From the NCBI RefSeq assembly GCF_002088945.1, contig NZ_NCSU01000011.1, positions 434,001 to 498,000 on the forward strand: a stretch of DNA of 64,000 nt, written 5' to 3'. Below the pieces are notes generated by a model, which was given only the letters and a program-made list of their open reading frames with translations, ran no database searches and was not told the origin of the DNA. The stretch comes from Henriciella pelagia (GTDB taxonomy: Bacteria; Pseudomonadota; Alphaproteobacteria; Caulobacterales; Hyphomonadaceae). A program made the translations under genes and the position numbers. How positions within the stretch are numbered: the first letter of the stretch is position 1; the number at the start of each line of letters is the position of its first letter. Positions 18,513 through 26,594 of the stretch are shown one piece after another.

Positions 18513-19096
18513 AATAGAGTTCTGATCCTGCGTCGAAGTTCCGGCAAGACTTCTGTTTCAAACCATGGATTACGTTTCAGCCATCCATTGTTCCGCCAGC
18601 TCGGATGCGGCGTGGGCAGAATACCGCCCTCCAGATGCGTTCGCCATCCTTTCACCGTCTCGGTCAACGTCTTCGAACATGCCGGCCCCAGATGCCAACG
18701 CTGAGCATAACCACCAATTGCCAGAATGAGCTGGATGTTCGGCAGCTGCTCCAGAATCTGCGACCGCCAGGCAGGCGCGCAGGCTTTCATCGGTGGGAGG
18801 TCACCGCCCTTCGCGTCATAACCCGGAAAGCAGAAACCCATCGGAACGATTGCAATGCGGGTTTCGTCATAGAATTCCTCATCGCTGACACCCATCCAGT
18901 CTCGCAACCGCACACCGGACGGATCGGCAAATGGCTTTGACTGGACATCCGCGAGGTTTCCGGGTGCCTGGCTTGCGATCAGGATACGCGCGCCTTCCTG
19001 CGCTCTCAGCACCGGGTTTGGCGCGCGCTGCATGTCATCTTTGCAGAGCGTGCAGGCCCGCACCTTGTCTAGCAGTGGCTGGAGTTCACATCTCAC
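18509..19096 (-). CDS. Uracil-DNA glycosylase superfamily protein
   Basis: A 195-residue member of the UDG fold family (COG1573). It has an N-terminal CTLC pair (C15, C18), the SQAPG loop at about 43-46 where family 4 enzymes have GExPG, a GFCFPGYDAKGGD segment, LAIGGYAQRWHLG, and the C-terminal PTPHPSWRNNGW in the DNA-intercalation position. The catalytic Asp/Glu of classical UDGs is not obvious, so activity and substrate are unproven. Whether the cysteines bind an Fe-S cluster cannot be settled here. The start is GTG at 19096, divergent from the pirin gene by 45 bases. Confidence 0.8.
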   Translation of the reverse strand: MRCELQPLLDKVRACTLCKDDMQRAPNPVLRAQEGARILIASQAPGNLADVQSKPFADPSGVRLRDWMGVSDEEFYDETRIAIVPMGFCFPGYDAKGGDLPPMKACAPAWRSQILEQLPNIQLILAIGGYAQRWHLGPACSKTLTETVKGWRTHLEGGILPTPHPSWRNNGWLKRNPWFETEVLPELRRRIRTLL

Positions 19097-19141
19097 ACAT
19101 GCAAGGTGAGGACATCCAGTTCCAAATCAAGGAAGACGAAC

Positions 19142-20050
19142 ATGACGAGTGATGCAATCGATCTGATCATTGAAGGCCGCGAAAAGGATCTGGGTGACGG
19201 GTTCAAGGTCCGCCGTATCCTGCCCTTTCACAAGCAGCGCATGGTTGGCCCAATCATCTTCTTCGACCATTTCGGTCCCGCAGAATTCAAGCCCGGAGAT
19301 GGCATGGATGTTCGCCCCCATCCACACATCGGTCTCGCGACTGTGACATACCTCTTCGAGGGTGCGATAGCGCACAAGGACACGGTAGGCTCGGACATCG
19401 TCATCCGGCCCGGTGCAGTAAACTGGATGGTCGCCGGCAATGGCATCGTTCATTCGGAGCGCACACCCCCTGAAGAGCGCGATGCCGGAATGACGATCCA
19501 CGGCATTCAGACCTGGGTTGCCCTTCCAAAGGACTTCGAAACCTGCGCCCCCTCCTTCACGCACCATCCTCAGGACTCACTACCAGTATTCCAGCTTGGT
19601 GGTGCACACGCGCGGCTACTGGCAGGCGAAGCGTGGGGTCATAAATCACCCGTCGAATTCCCGTGGGGTATCTGGTACGTCGCCGTGGATGCGCCAGAAG
19701 ACGCGGGTTTCGACGTGCCAGCGGACGCTGCTCAAGAGCGTGCAGTCTATGTCGCAGCGGGCCCTGTAGACATAGCGGGAAGTATTGTGCCTCAAGGCAG
19801 CATGGCGGTCCTCAGGCAAGGTGCACCGGCACGCATAGCCATGCCCTCCGGAAGCAAGATTCTTCTCGCTGGTGGTCAAGCCATGGACGGTCCGAGAAAG
19901 ATCGACTGGAACCTCGTCGCCTCTGACGCTTCACTTATCGAAAAGGCACGTGAAGACTGGCGCGCTTCCGCCCGGAAAAACTGGACAGGTACGCGCTTCT
20001 CCCTGCCCGACGACGAGCATGAATACATTCCGCTACCGGAAGACCAGTAA
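19142..20050 (+). CDS. Pirin family protein
   Basis: A 302-residue bicupin. Start chosen at ATG 19142, because GGAAG lies at the right distance; the frame runs 12 codons further upstream without support. Iron ligands HPHIGL (H60, H62) and IVHSE (H104, E106) of the N-terminal cupin are intact. Pirins act as quercetinases or as redox-responsive cofactors; no specific role can be assigned. The C-terminal cupin (about 170-300) is present. A single gene flanked by a divergent UDG-like gene and a peptidase lipoprotein gene. Confidence 0.92.
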   Translation: MTSDAIDLIIEGREKDLGDGFKVRRILPFHKQRMVGPIIFFDHFGPAEFKPGDGMDVRPHPHIGLATVTYLFEGAIAHKDTVGSDIVIRPGAVNWMVAGNGIVHSERTPPEERDAGMTIHGIQTWVALPKDFETCAPSFTHHPQDSLPVFQLGGAHARLLAGEAWGHKSPVEFPWGIWYVAVDAPEDAGFDVPADAAQERAVYVAAGPVDIAGSIVPQGSMAVLRQGAPARIAMPSGSKILLAGGQAMDGPRKIDWNLVASDASLIEKAREDWRASARKNWTGTRFSLPDDEHEYIPLPEDQ

Positions 20051-20138
20051 CCTCTTCATTCTCCGCGCAGCACATTGCTTGTGAGCAATGATTGCCTATG
20101 CAACAAAGTGCGCAACTGAAGACCTATGGAGATCCATC

Positions 20139-21923
20139 ATGAAGCGTTTTCTCTGGCCCGCTATCTCTCTCTTGGCCCTGGCTGCCTGTTCTGGTGAATC
20201 CGTCGATTCAACCGAGACAGTCGAACCCGAAACAGGCGAAACGCCCAGCCAAGAACTCGCACCGTCAAGCGATAGTGCAGGCCTGCTTCTTCCCCTTCCC
20301 GAAGCAACCAGTGCAGACATTACCGCATCCGATCTTGCGATCCGGATCAAGACTTTGGCCGACGATGCTTTCGAAGGACGCGGGCCCGGCAGTGAGGCCG
20401 GTGAAAAGGCGCCAGAGTGGATCGCCGCTGAGATGGAGCGGATCGGGCTTGAACCGGGCGGTGATAACGGAACTTGGTTCCAGACGGTCGGCATGGTTGA
20501 GCAAACCCTCGATACAACCGCATCCGGTCTGGAGTTCAACGGCGGCCGCTCCGGCGAGTCCTACGTCATGTCGCTGCCGGACGATGCCGTCCTGTGGACA
20601 AAACGCCAGAACGCACAGGAGCTTGAATTCACTGATTCCGAACTGGTCTTCGTCGGCTACGGCATCGTTGCGCCGGAGTATGGCTGGAACGACTATGAAG
20701 GTGTTGATGCGGCCGGAAAAACGGTCGTCATGCTGGTGAACGATCCAGGCTTTGCGCACGGCACTGACGACCTCTTCAATGGCAAGGCCATGACCTATTA
20801 CGGCCGGTGGACCTACAAATACGAAGAAGCTGCCCGTCAGGGCGCCACAGGCGCTATCGTCATTCACCAGACGGCTCCAGCCTCCTATGGCTGGGATGTT
20901 GTCTCCAACTCCTGGTCCGGTGCACAAGCTGACCTTGTTCGTCAGAATGGTGGCGAAGATCGAACAGTCTACGAATCGTGGATTACCGAGGACGTTGCCC
21001 GCAAGCTCTTCGCCGAAGCCAATCTCGACTTTGACGAACTTCAGTCAGCCGCGAAAGAGCCGGGCTTCACCGCGGTGGACATGGGCAACCTGACAGCAAC
21101 TGGCAAGGTTGTCCAGAGCGTGACGACTACCGAGTCCAGGAACGTCGTTGGCATCCTGCCCGGCACCGAAACGCCGGATGAATACATGCTGTTCACGTCA
21201 CACTGGGATCATCTTGGCAAGAAGTCCGGCGAGAAATCCGGCGCGCCGACCGAAGATTTCTACCGCGACGACATCTTTAATGGCGCCGTCGACAATGCGA
21301 CAGGCTCGGCCGCCATGCTGGAAATCGCAGAAGCACTGGCCGCCGAACCGCACGCGCGATCAGGTCTCTTCGTATCGGTCACACTGGAAGAGTCCGGCCT
21401 GCTTGGATCGGCCTATTATGCCGAGAACCCGACAGTACCACTGAACAAGGTGGTCGCTGGCATCAACATGGATGGGATGCTACCGGTGGGGCGCACCAGG
21501 GATATGGTCGTCGTGGGTTATGGAGCATCCGAGCTTGAAGACCTCCTCACCGATAAGCTCACGGCGCAGGACCGCGTCGTAAAGCCTGATCCAAAACCGG
21601 AAGCCGGCTACTTCTACCGCTCGGACCATATTTCCCTCGCCAAGAAGGGCGTCCCGATGCTCTATGCAGATGGCGGCTCCGACAAACGGGATGGCGGCGA
21701 AGCCGCAGGCATGGCTGCTGCCGAGGCGTACACAGCGCAACGCTACCACAAGCCCATGGACGAATATTCGGACAGCTGGGACCTTGCTGGCATGGTCGAA
21801 GACGTCACGGCGCTCTATCAGGTCGGTCTGGACATCATGGATTCAGACGAATGGCCGACCTGGTATGAGGGCAACGAATTCGAAGCCATCCGCAAGGCCT
21901 CCCTTGCTGGCGACAGCGAGTAA
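20139..21923 (+). CDS. M28 family metallopeptidase lipoprotein with PA domain
   Basis: A 594-residue secreted aminopeptidase-like enzyme. Start chosen at ATG 20139 (GGAG 9 bases upstream), which places a lipobox LAAC at about residue 17-20. A Thr/Glu/Pro-rich linker follows. A protease-associated (PA) domain lies around 140-290, inserted before and into the M28 fold. Metal motifs SHWDHLG, DNATGSAAMLEIAE, LEESGLLGSAYYA and RSDHISLAKKG give the two-zinc site. It probably trims extracellular or periplasmic peptides. Four bases after its stop comes the TTG start of rlmJ, so the two are likely co-transcribed. Confidence 0.92.
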   Translation: MKRFLWPAISLLALAACSGESVDSTETVEPETGETPSQELAPSSDSAGLLLPLPEATSADITASDLAIRIKTLADDAFEGRGPGSEAGEKAPEWIAAEMERIGLEPGGDNGTWFQTVGMVEQTLDTTASGLEFNGGRSGESYVMSLPDDAVLWTKRQNAQELEFTDSELVFVGYGIVAPEYGWNDYEGVDAAGKTVVMLVNDPGFAHGTDDLFNGKAMTYYGRWTYKYEEAARQGATGAIVIHQTAPASYGWDVVSNSWSGAQADLVRQNGGEDRTVYESWITEDVARKLFAEANLDFDELQSAAKEPGFTAVDMGNLTATGKVVQSVTTTESRNVVGILPGTETPDEYMLFTSHWDHLGKKSGEKSGAPTEDFYRDDIFNGAVDNATGSAAMLEIAEALAAEPHARSGLFVSVTLEESGLLGSAYYAENPTVPLNKVVAGINMDGMLPVGRTRDMVVVGYGASELEDLLTDKLTAQDRVVKPDPKPEAGYFYRSDHISLAKKGVPMLYADGGSDKRDGGEAAGMAAAEAYTAQRYHKPMDEYSDSWDLAGMVEDVTALYQVGLDIMDSDEWPTWYEGNEFEAIRKASLAGDSE

Positions 21924-21926
21924 GCT

Positions 21927-22709
21927 TTGCTTTCTTACCAACATGGATTTCATGCCGGAAACAGGGCCGATGTGTTCAAGCACGCGGTCCTGTTTTCTGT
22001 CCTGCAGACCGCCGCACGTTCCGATGAGAAGTGGCTGTACATGGAAACGCATGCCGCAACGGGCACCTATGACCTGACAGGCAAGCAGGCCCTGAAAACC
22101 AGGGAAGCAGAGACGGGCGTCATTCCGATGCTGAACCGGAATGCCCCCTGCCCCGCCATGGCTGATTGGCTTGATTTCGTGAAATCCAGAGGGCCTGAAG
22201 CCTATCCAGGTTCGCCGGTGATTGCGCAGCACTGCCTTCGGCCGCAGGACAGGATGGTGTTCTTTGAGCGTCACCCCGCTGAATACCAGAAACTCCAAGC
22301 CGCTCTTTCAGGAGACGACCGCACAAGAGCCGTCAAGGATGACGGTTACCAGGGGGCGCTCACCCTTCAGCCCCGCCGGGGTGAGCGAATGCTGGTTTTT
22401 CTTGACCCAAGCTACGAAACTGAACGGGACATGGACGCGCTTGCCAACTGGCTTCCCCGCGCAATGAAGCGCTGGCCACGGGCGACATTCCTTGTCTGGT
22501 TGCCCCTGTTCCGGGATGAGCGAGAGCTCGAATTCGGGCAGTATGTTGCCAGCCTGGATTATGGATTTGTAGCCGGTACACGCTGGACGGAATTCTCAAC
22601 GAAGGATTCTGCCCTCGAAGGATCCGCCATGATCGGCCTTCGCACCAGCCCGCCAATGGCGCGACCGGCTTACGCGATCGCCGAGGCCCTGGAAGCGCTC
22701 TGGCGATAG
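21927..22709 (+). CDS. rlmJ: 23S rRNA (adenine(2030)-N6)-methyltransferase
   Basis: A 260-residue SAM-dependent methyltransferase modifying A2030 of 23S rRNA. The start is TTG at 21927, giving MLSYQHGFHAGNRADVFKH, which matches the conserved family N terminus; no ATG would preserve it. METHAATGTYDL and the catalytic loop LDPSYE (DPPY in most homologues; Ser here) are visible. It ends one base before the convergent stop of the sensor kinase gene. Confidence 0.93.
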   Translation: MLSYQHGFHAGNRADVFKHAVLFSVLQTAARSDEKWLYMETHAATGTYDLTGKQALKTREAETGVIPMLNRNAPCPAMADWLDFVKSRGPEAYPGSPVIAQHCLRPQDRMVFFERHPAEYQKLQAALSGDDRTRAVKDDGYQGALTLQPRRGERMLVFLDPSYETERDMDALANWLPRAMKRWPRATFLVWLPLFRDERELEFGQYVASLDYGFVAGTRWTEFSTKDSALEGSAMIGLRTSPPMARPAYAIAEALEALWR

Positions 22710-24428
22710 TCAGGCAACGCTACGTGCGCCGCGGACGTCGCTGACCGATGGAACAACTTCATCGTTTCCATTGTCCAGAAGAACCGATTTTGGCAATGCA
22801 AGAATGGCGGTTGTTCCAACACCAACACGAGATTTCAGGATCACATCCCCAGACATCAAGCGCGCCAGATGACGACACAGTGTGAGGCCAAGGCCCGTGC
22901 CGCCATGACTGCGGTCAAGCTCGTTGTCGCCCTGATAGAACGCTTCGAACACCCGCTCCATCTTGTTTTCCGGAATGCCGTGACCGAAATCCCGCACTGC
23001 AATGAACGGATTTCCGGCTGAATCGAGACCGGCTCGAACCACGACCTTCTTGTCATTGCGGTTAAAGCGGATGGCATTGGTCATCAAATTGATGAGCACC
23101 CGCTTTATCGCCGTTTCATCCACCATCAGATGGGCCATCTTCGATGAGACAGCGACATCGAAGGAATCGAGCGTCGACTTGTTTTCGAATCCCGCAGCCA
23201 GCGTAATCGCCTCGGACAGGAGTGTCTTGGTTTCCGTGCGGACCGGATTGATCGCGATCCGGTCCAGGCCAACCTTTGAATAATCGATGATATCGTTGAT
23301 CAGGCGCAGCAGGTGCGTGCCACTCGCATGAATATTGTCGGCATACTCGCGGATTTCTTCATTCGACAGGCGTAGTTTGGAGTCGCCGGTCATTAGCTTC
23401 GAGAAGCCGAGGATGATGTTCATCGGCGTACGCAGTTCATGGCTCATTGTCGACAGGAATCGGCTCTTGGACGCGTCGGCTTCCACGGCCTCCCTTTGCG
23501 CCTCAATCAACTCGCGCTCTCGTGTCTTCAGCGTAGTGATGTCGGTGTGGACGACGACGGCGCCGCCCTCTCCAGTCTCGCGGCTGGATCGCATCAGCCA
23601 GCGCCCGCTCTTCAGCAGGACAGGCACAGACTCTTCACCCATGGAAAACTCAGGACGATCTACACCGAACCAGTCCTTGTGTCGTTTGTTGGCGAGAAGC
23701 AGCTGGTTCTCGTCGTCATAAAAGGCAAAGGCGTCATTCGACGAATTGATCGCATCGGCGAGTTTCTCGCGTGCTTCACGGCTTGCATGAACCGTTGCGA
23801 TCATCGATTTCAGCTGACCATAGCTCTTGACGCTGCCATGAATGAGCGCCGCGAGAAAAACAAGGCCGAGAGTCGCAATCGTCAGCGCATAGTCTCCGCC
23901 TCGGGCAAAGTTGATCATGGTGACCGGCATCAGACAGGCAAACGCAAAGCGAGAGGCTACGCGCGGAACAGGAGCGAGGATACTTGTGCTGCCGGCAGCC
24001 ATGCCTGCCTGCATCATCCAGATAAACATTGCATGAGCTGCATCAGCTTCCGCAGCCAGGAATACGGAAGCAGAACCCCAGATTACGCCGAGGACGATCG
24101 CCCCGAATTCGGCCTTCCTGAGATAGCTTCCCGAGACTCTGTCAGGCGGTGGCAGATTCCGCAGCTTGAACCAGGACAGGACCTGCATGGCGCCGATGAG
24201 AAAGATTGGCAGAAACCAAATTGCGGCGTGCAGGGGCGGAACCTTTGCCGCGGCGCCTACCGCTACAAGCATACCATTGAAGATGTTCATCCCACCCATC
24301 ATCAACTGATGCTTGACAAGGATTAGCTGCTGCTCGCGATATACGTCCTGCTGTAAAGAGCTTGCCGGCTTCGGCAAGCGCCCGACAAGCGCACGGAGGC
24401 TTGCTGAAGGATCGCGATCGAACATCAT
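22710..24428 (-). CDS. Membrane sensor histidine kinase with PAS domain
   Basis: About 572 residues. The N-terminal half (about 60-200) holds five to six membrane helices of a MASE-like sensor region. A PAS segment follows (about 225-310; NSSNDAFAFYDDENQLL), then HisKA with the phospho-acceptor in STMSHELRTPMN (about 328) and a HATPase domain with RDFGHGIPE and GGTGLGLTLC. No receiver domain is attached and no response regulator is adjacent, so its partner is unknown. Start is uncertain: ATG 24428 (or 24425) is used here; TTG 24440 is in frame further upstream. Confidence 0.9.
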   Translation of the reverse strand: MMFDRDPSASLRALVGRLPKPASSLQQDVYREQQLILVKHQLMMGGMNIFNGMLVAVGAAAKVPPLHAAIWFLPIFLIGAMQVLSWFKLRNLPPPDRVSGSYLRKAEFGAIVLGVIWGSASVFLAAEADAAHAMFIWMMQAGMAAGSTSILAPVPRVASRFAFACLMPVTMINFARGGDYALTIATLGLVFLAALIHGSVKSYGQLKSMIATVHASREAREKLADAINSSNDAFAFYDDENQLLLANKRHKDWFGVDRPEFSMGEESVPVLLKSGRWLMRSSRETGEGGAVVVHTDITTLKTRERELIEAQREAVEADASKSRFLSTMSHELRTPMNIILGFSKLMTGDSKLRLSNEEIREYADNIHASGTHLLRLINDIIDYSKVGLDRIAINPVRTETKTLLSEAITLAAGFENKSTLDSFDVAVSSKMAHLMVDETAIKRVLINLMTNAIRFNRNDKKVVVRAGLDSAGNPFIAVRDFGHGIPENKMERVFEAFYQGDNELDRSHGGTGLGLTLCRHLARLMSGDVILKSRVGVGTTAILALPKSVLLDNGNDEVVPSVSDVRGARSVA

Positions 24429-24583
24429 CAACACCGGCAATAGCCGAAATTAGTTAACCCTCACCAAAACGGGACAACGAATTTCATCGATTGCAGCTAC
24501 AGCTTGGTATCAAATCTGCAGAGCGTGCCTTGCTCAGGATGTGAAATGATTGTTCCGGTAGCGCGACAACGAGACTTATTGGA

Positions 24584-25852
24584 TTGGATGACGTGAACAG
24601 ACCCAAAACTATCGGGATCATAGGCGGCGGACCAGCCGGACTCAGCATCGCAAAACTGCTCAACGACACTGGGACATATAAGCCGGTTGTGTTTGAAGCT
24701 TTGGGCGAAGTTGGCGGGAAGTCCTATTCCTACCGGCATGGCAGCAATATTGTTGAGATGGGGACTTGCTATGCAACCTTCTCACACAAGATCACCAACC
24801 GATGGATGAAGAGTATGCGCATGCCGATGGGCTTCCTCGGCGAGCAGCGCTTCGATGGTGCAGACTTCATGGATTTCGTGAAGTCCGGTTACGGCCCCTC
24901 CCTGCCAAAGCAAGTCATGACTTATTGGACCGCAAAGCGCCGCCTTGAAAAGGCGCTCGCCCGTACCCGCCCGGAACAATCCGCACTCGACGAAGCCGCC
25001 CTACCGATCCAGACATGGCTCAAGGAACGCAATCTCGGCAAGATCGAGAAGTTCATGCTCCGTTCGACCACTAACATCGCTTACGGCTTCATCGACGAAA
25101 CTCCGACCGTTCAGGCCCTGCGGTGGAATGACATGAAGCTGATCATTACGGGCATTTTGAAACAACTAAAAATGCCCCTCGAAGGCTGGACGGAGTTCTG
25201 GCGCCGGGTTTCCCTTGAGTTTGACATCAGGCTGAACCAGCGCATTGCACATGTTGACCGAACGGCAAACGGCGTAACTCTAACGACGGCGAACGGCCTG
25301 ACAGAGACCTTTGATGAAATTGTGTGTGCGATTCCACTTGATGAATTCGCAAAAATTACCGAGCCGACCGAAGACGAAAAATATGTCGCGTCATCAGTCA
25401 TCTGGAATGGTTATACAACAACGCTTGTCGCCGTGGACAACTGGTTCAACGATGTACACGTCGAAGCTTATCTCGACTCGGTCTTGCCTGGCGCTGCCCG
25501 GGGCCAGCTCCTTTCGGCGCGCTACGAAGGAGGAGGCGACGACTTTGGCGGCGACCTCTACTTAACAGGGCAACTCAGCGGAGATTATACCGGCCCCGAA
25601 CTCCAGGAATTACTGCGCACGGACATCACCAAATATGGCGGCACAGTGAAGAACATCATCCTTCAGAAGCTCTGGAAGTATAACGCCCAGTACAAGCCGG
25701 AAGCGATTCGGGATGGCCTGATGACCCGTCTTGAAACGATGCAGGGAGCGCAGCGAACATGGTACACGGGTGCCATCTACTCTCACGAAGCGGTCTCTCA
25801 CATTGTGAATTTCAATGCTGAACTGGTGCGAAAGATGCATTCTCCAGGCTGA
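24584..25852 (+). CDS. FAD-dependent oxidoreductase, polyenoic fatty acid isomerase-like
   Basis: About 422 residues of the amine-oxidase-like flavoprotein superfamily. The dinucleotide-binding motif is IGIIGGGPAGLSIAKLL, followed by GEVGGKSYS and VEMGTCY. The pattern IAYGFIDETP, IPLDEFAKI and the C-terminal METMQGAQRTWYTGAIYSHE-type segment resembles the Propionibacterium polyunsaturated fatty-acid isomerase, from memory of that protein. The adjacent hotdog thioesterase, 18 bases downstream, supports a role in acyl chain metabolism; this remains inference. The start is unclear: TTG 24584 or GTG 24593, neither with a strong Shine-Dalgarno. The gene is divergent from the sensor kinase. Confidence 0.8.
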   Translation: MDDVNRPKTIGIIGGGPAGLSIAKLLNDTGTYKPVVFEALGEVGGKSYSYRHGSNIVEMGTCYATFSHKITNRWMKSMRMPMGFLGEQRFDGADFMDFVKSGYGPSLPKQVMTYWTAKRRLEKALARTRPEQSALDEAALPIQTWLKERNLGKIEKFMLRSTTNIAYGFIDETPTVQALRWNDMKLIITGILKQLKMPLEGWTEFWRRVSLEFDIRLNQRIAHVDRTANGVTLTTANGLTETFDEIVCAIPLDEFAKITEPTEDEKYVASSVIWNGYTTTLVAVDNWFNDVHVEAYLDSVLPGAARGQLLSARYEGGGDDFGGDLYLTGQLSGDYTGPELQELLRTDITKYGGTVKNIILQKLWKYNAQYKPEAIRDGLMTRLETMQGAQRTWYTGAIYSHEAVSHIVNFNAELVRKMHSPG

Positions 25853-25870
25853 AATTTGCGGAATGCCTGA

Positions 25871-26434
25871 ATGAACCTTTTCTTTCGCCTCCTCATCGTA
25901 TTTTTTCGTGCGCATTTCTCCAAAAGAGATGCGGACTTCCTCGATGAGACGGAAATTCGCTCACGTGTCATGCTGACGGACCAGGACATGTTCGCGCACA
26001 TGACGAACAGTCGCTATTTCTCCTTCAGCGATCTGGCCACCATCAACTATATGATCCGGACAGACGCCTGGCCGCACCTTCGCAAGCGGGGCTGGATGCC
26101 GGTCGTGGCCGGCGAAGCAGTCGTGTTTCGCAAGATGCTTCGCGCTCACCAGGCGTTTCGAGTGGTAACGCGTCTTGCCGGCTGGGATGACACCTATCTT
26201 TGCCTGGAGCACCGCTTCCTGAGGGACGGGGTGGAAACAGCATGTGTGCGCGTAGTCGCCCGTTTCGTGAGCAGGGACAAGACAGAACGCGTTTCGATAT
26301 CCGACGTCATGCGCCTGCTGGGCATCACGTCTTCTTCTCCCGCGCTCCCAGATGCCTTTCGAAACATGATCGAGGACATTCGCGGCGCTCGCGCCGAAGC
26401 TTCATTGCAGAAAGAGGAAACTGGTGGGCGGTAA
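25871..26434 (+). CDS. Hotdog-fold acyl thioesterase (THEM6-like)
   Basis: A 187-residue 4-hydroxybenzoyl-CoA-thioesterase-type protein. An N-terminal hydrophobic helix precedes the hotdog domain with DQDMFAHMTNSRYFSFSDLA (the catalytic-region D...H..N pattern) and the central strand segment GEAVVFRKMLRAHQAFRV. Likely hydrolyses acyl-CoA or a related thioester. It follows the FAD oxidoreductase by 18 bases and is probably in the same operon. Its last four codons and stop lie inside the 3' end of the opposite-strand tRNA-Val gene, so the C-terminal residues ETGGR are dictated by tRNA sequence. Confidence 0.86.
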   Translation: MNLFFRLLIVFFRAHFSKRDADFLDETEIRSRVMLTDQDMFAHMTNSRYFSFSDLATINYMIRTDAWPHLRKRGWMPVVAGEAVVFRKMLRAHQAFRVVTRLAGWDDTYLCLEHRFLRDGVETACVRVVARFVSRDKTERVSISDVMRLLGITSSSPALPDAFRNMIEDIRGARAEASLQKEETGGR

Positions 26435-26497
26435 CGGGCTCGAACCGCTGACCCTCTCGGTGTAAACGAGATGCTCTACCAACTGAGCTAACCGCCC
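26422..26497 (-). tRNA. tRNA-Val (anticodon TAC)
   Basis: A complete cloverleaf of 76 bases with encoded CCA. The acceptor stem is GGGCGGT/ACCGCCC, the D arm GCTCAGTTGGTAGAGC, the anticodon stem TCTCG/CGAGA around loop TTTACAC (anticodon TAC), and the T arm AGCGG-TTCGAGC-CCGTT. Its 3' end overlaps 13 bases of the opposing thioesterase gene. Confidence 0.97.
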
Positions 26498-26540
26498 TTC
26501 CTGAAAAGCCTTTTGCGCATGCTCGGCGCGAAAAGCAAGA

Positions 26541-26569
26541 CGGCCTTCTGCGAATGTTGCAGAAGGCCG
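26541..26569 (-). terminator. Terminator hairpin downstream of lon
   Basis: An 11-bp perfect stem CGGCCTTCTGC/GCAGAAGGCCG with a 7-base loop, 25 bases after the lon stop. On the minus strand it is followed by TCTTGCTTTT, an imperfect U-tract. Confidence 0.65.
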
Positions 26570-26594
26570 CCCTTGATCTGAAATTCAGACCTGA

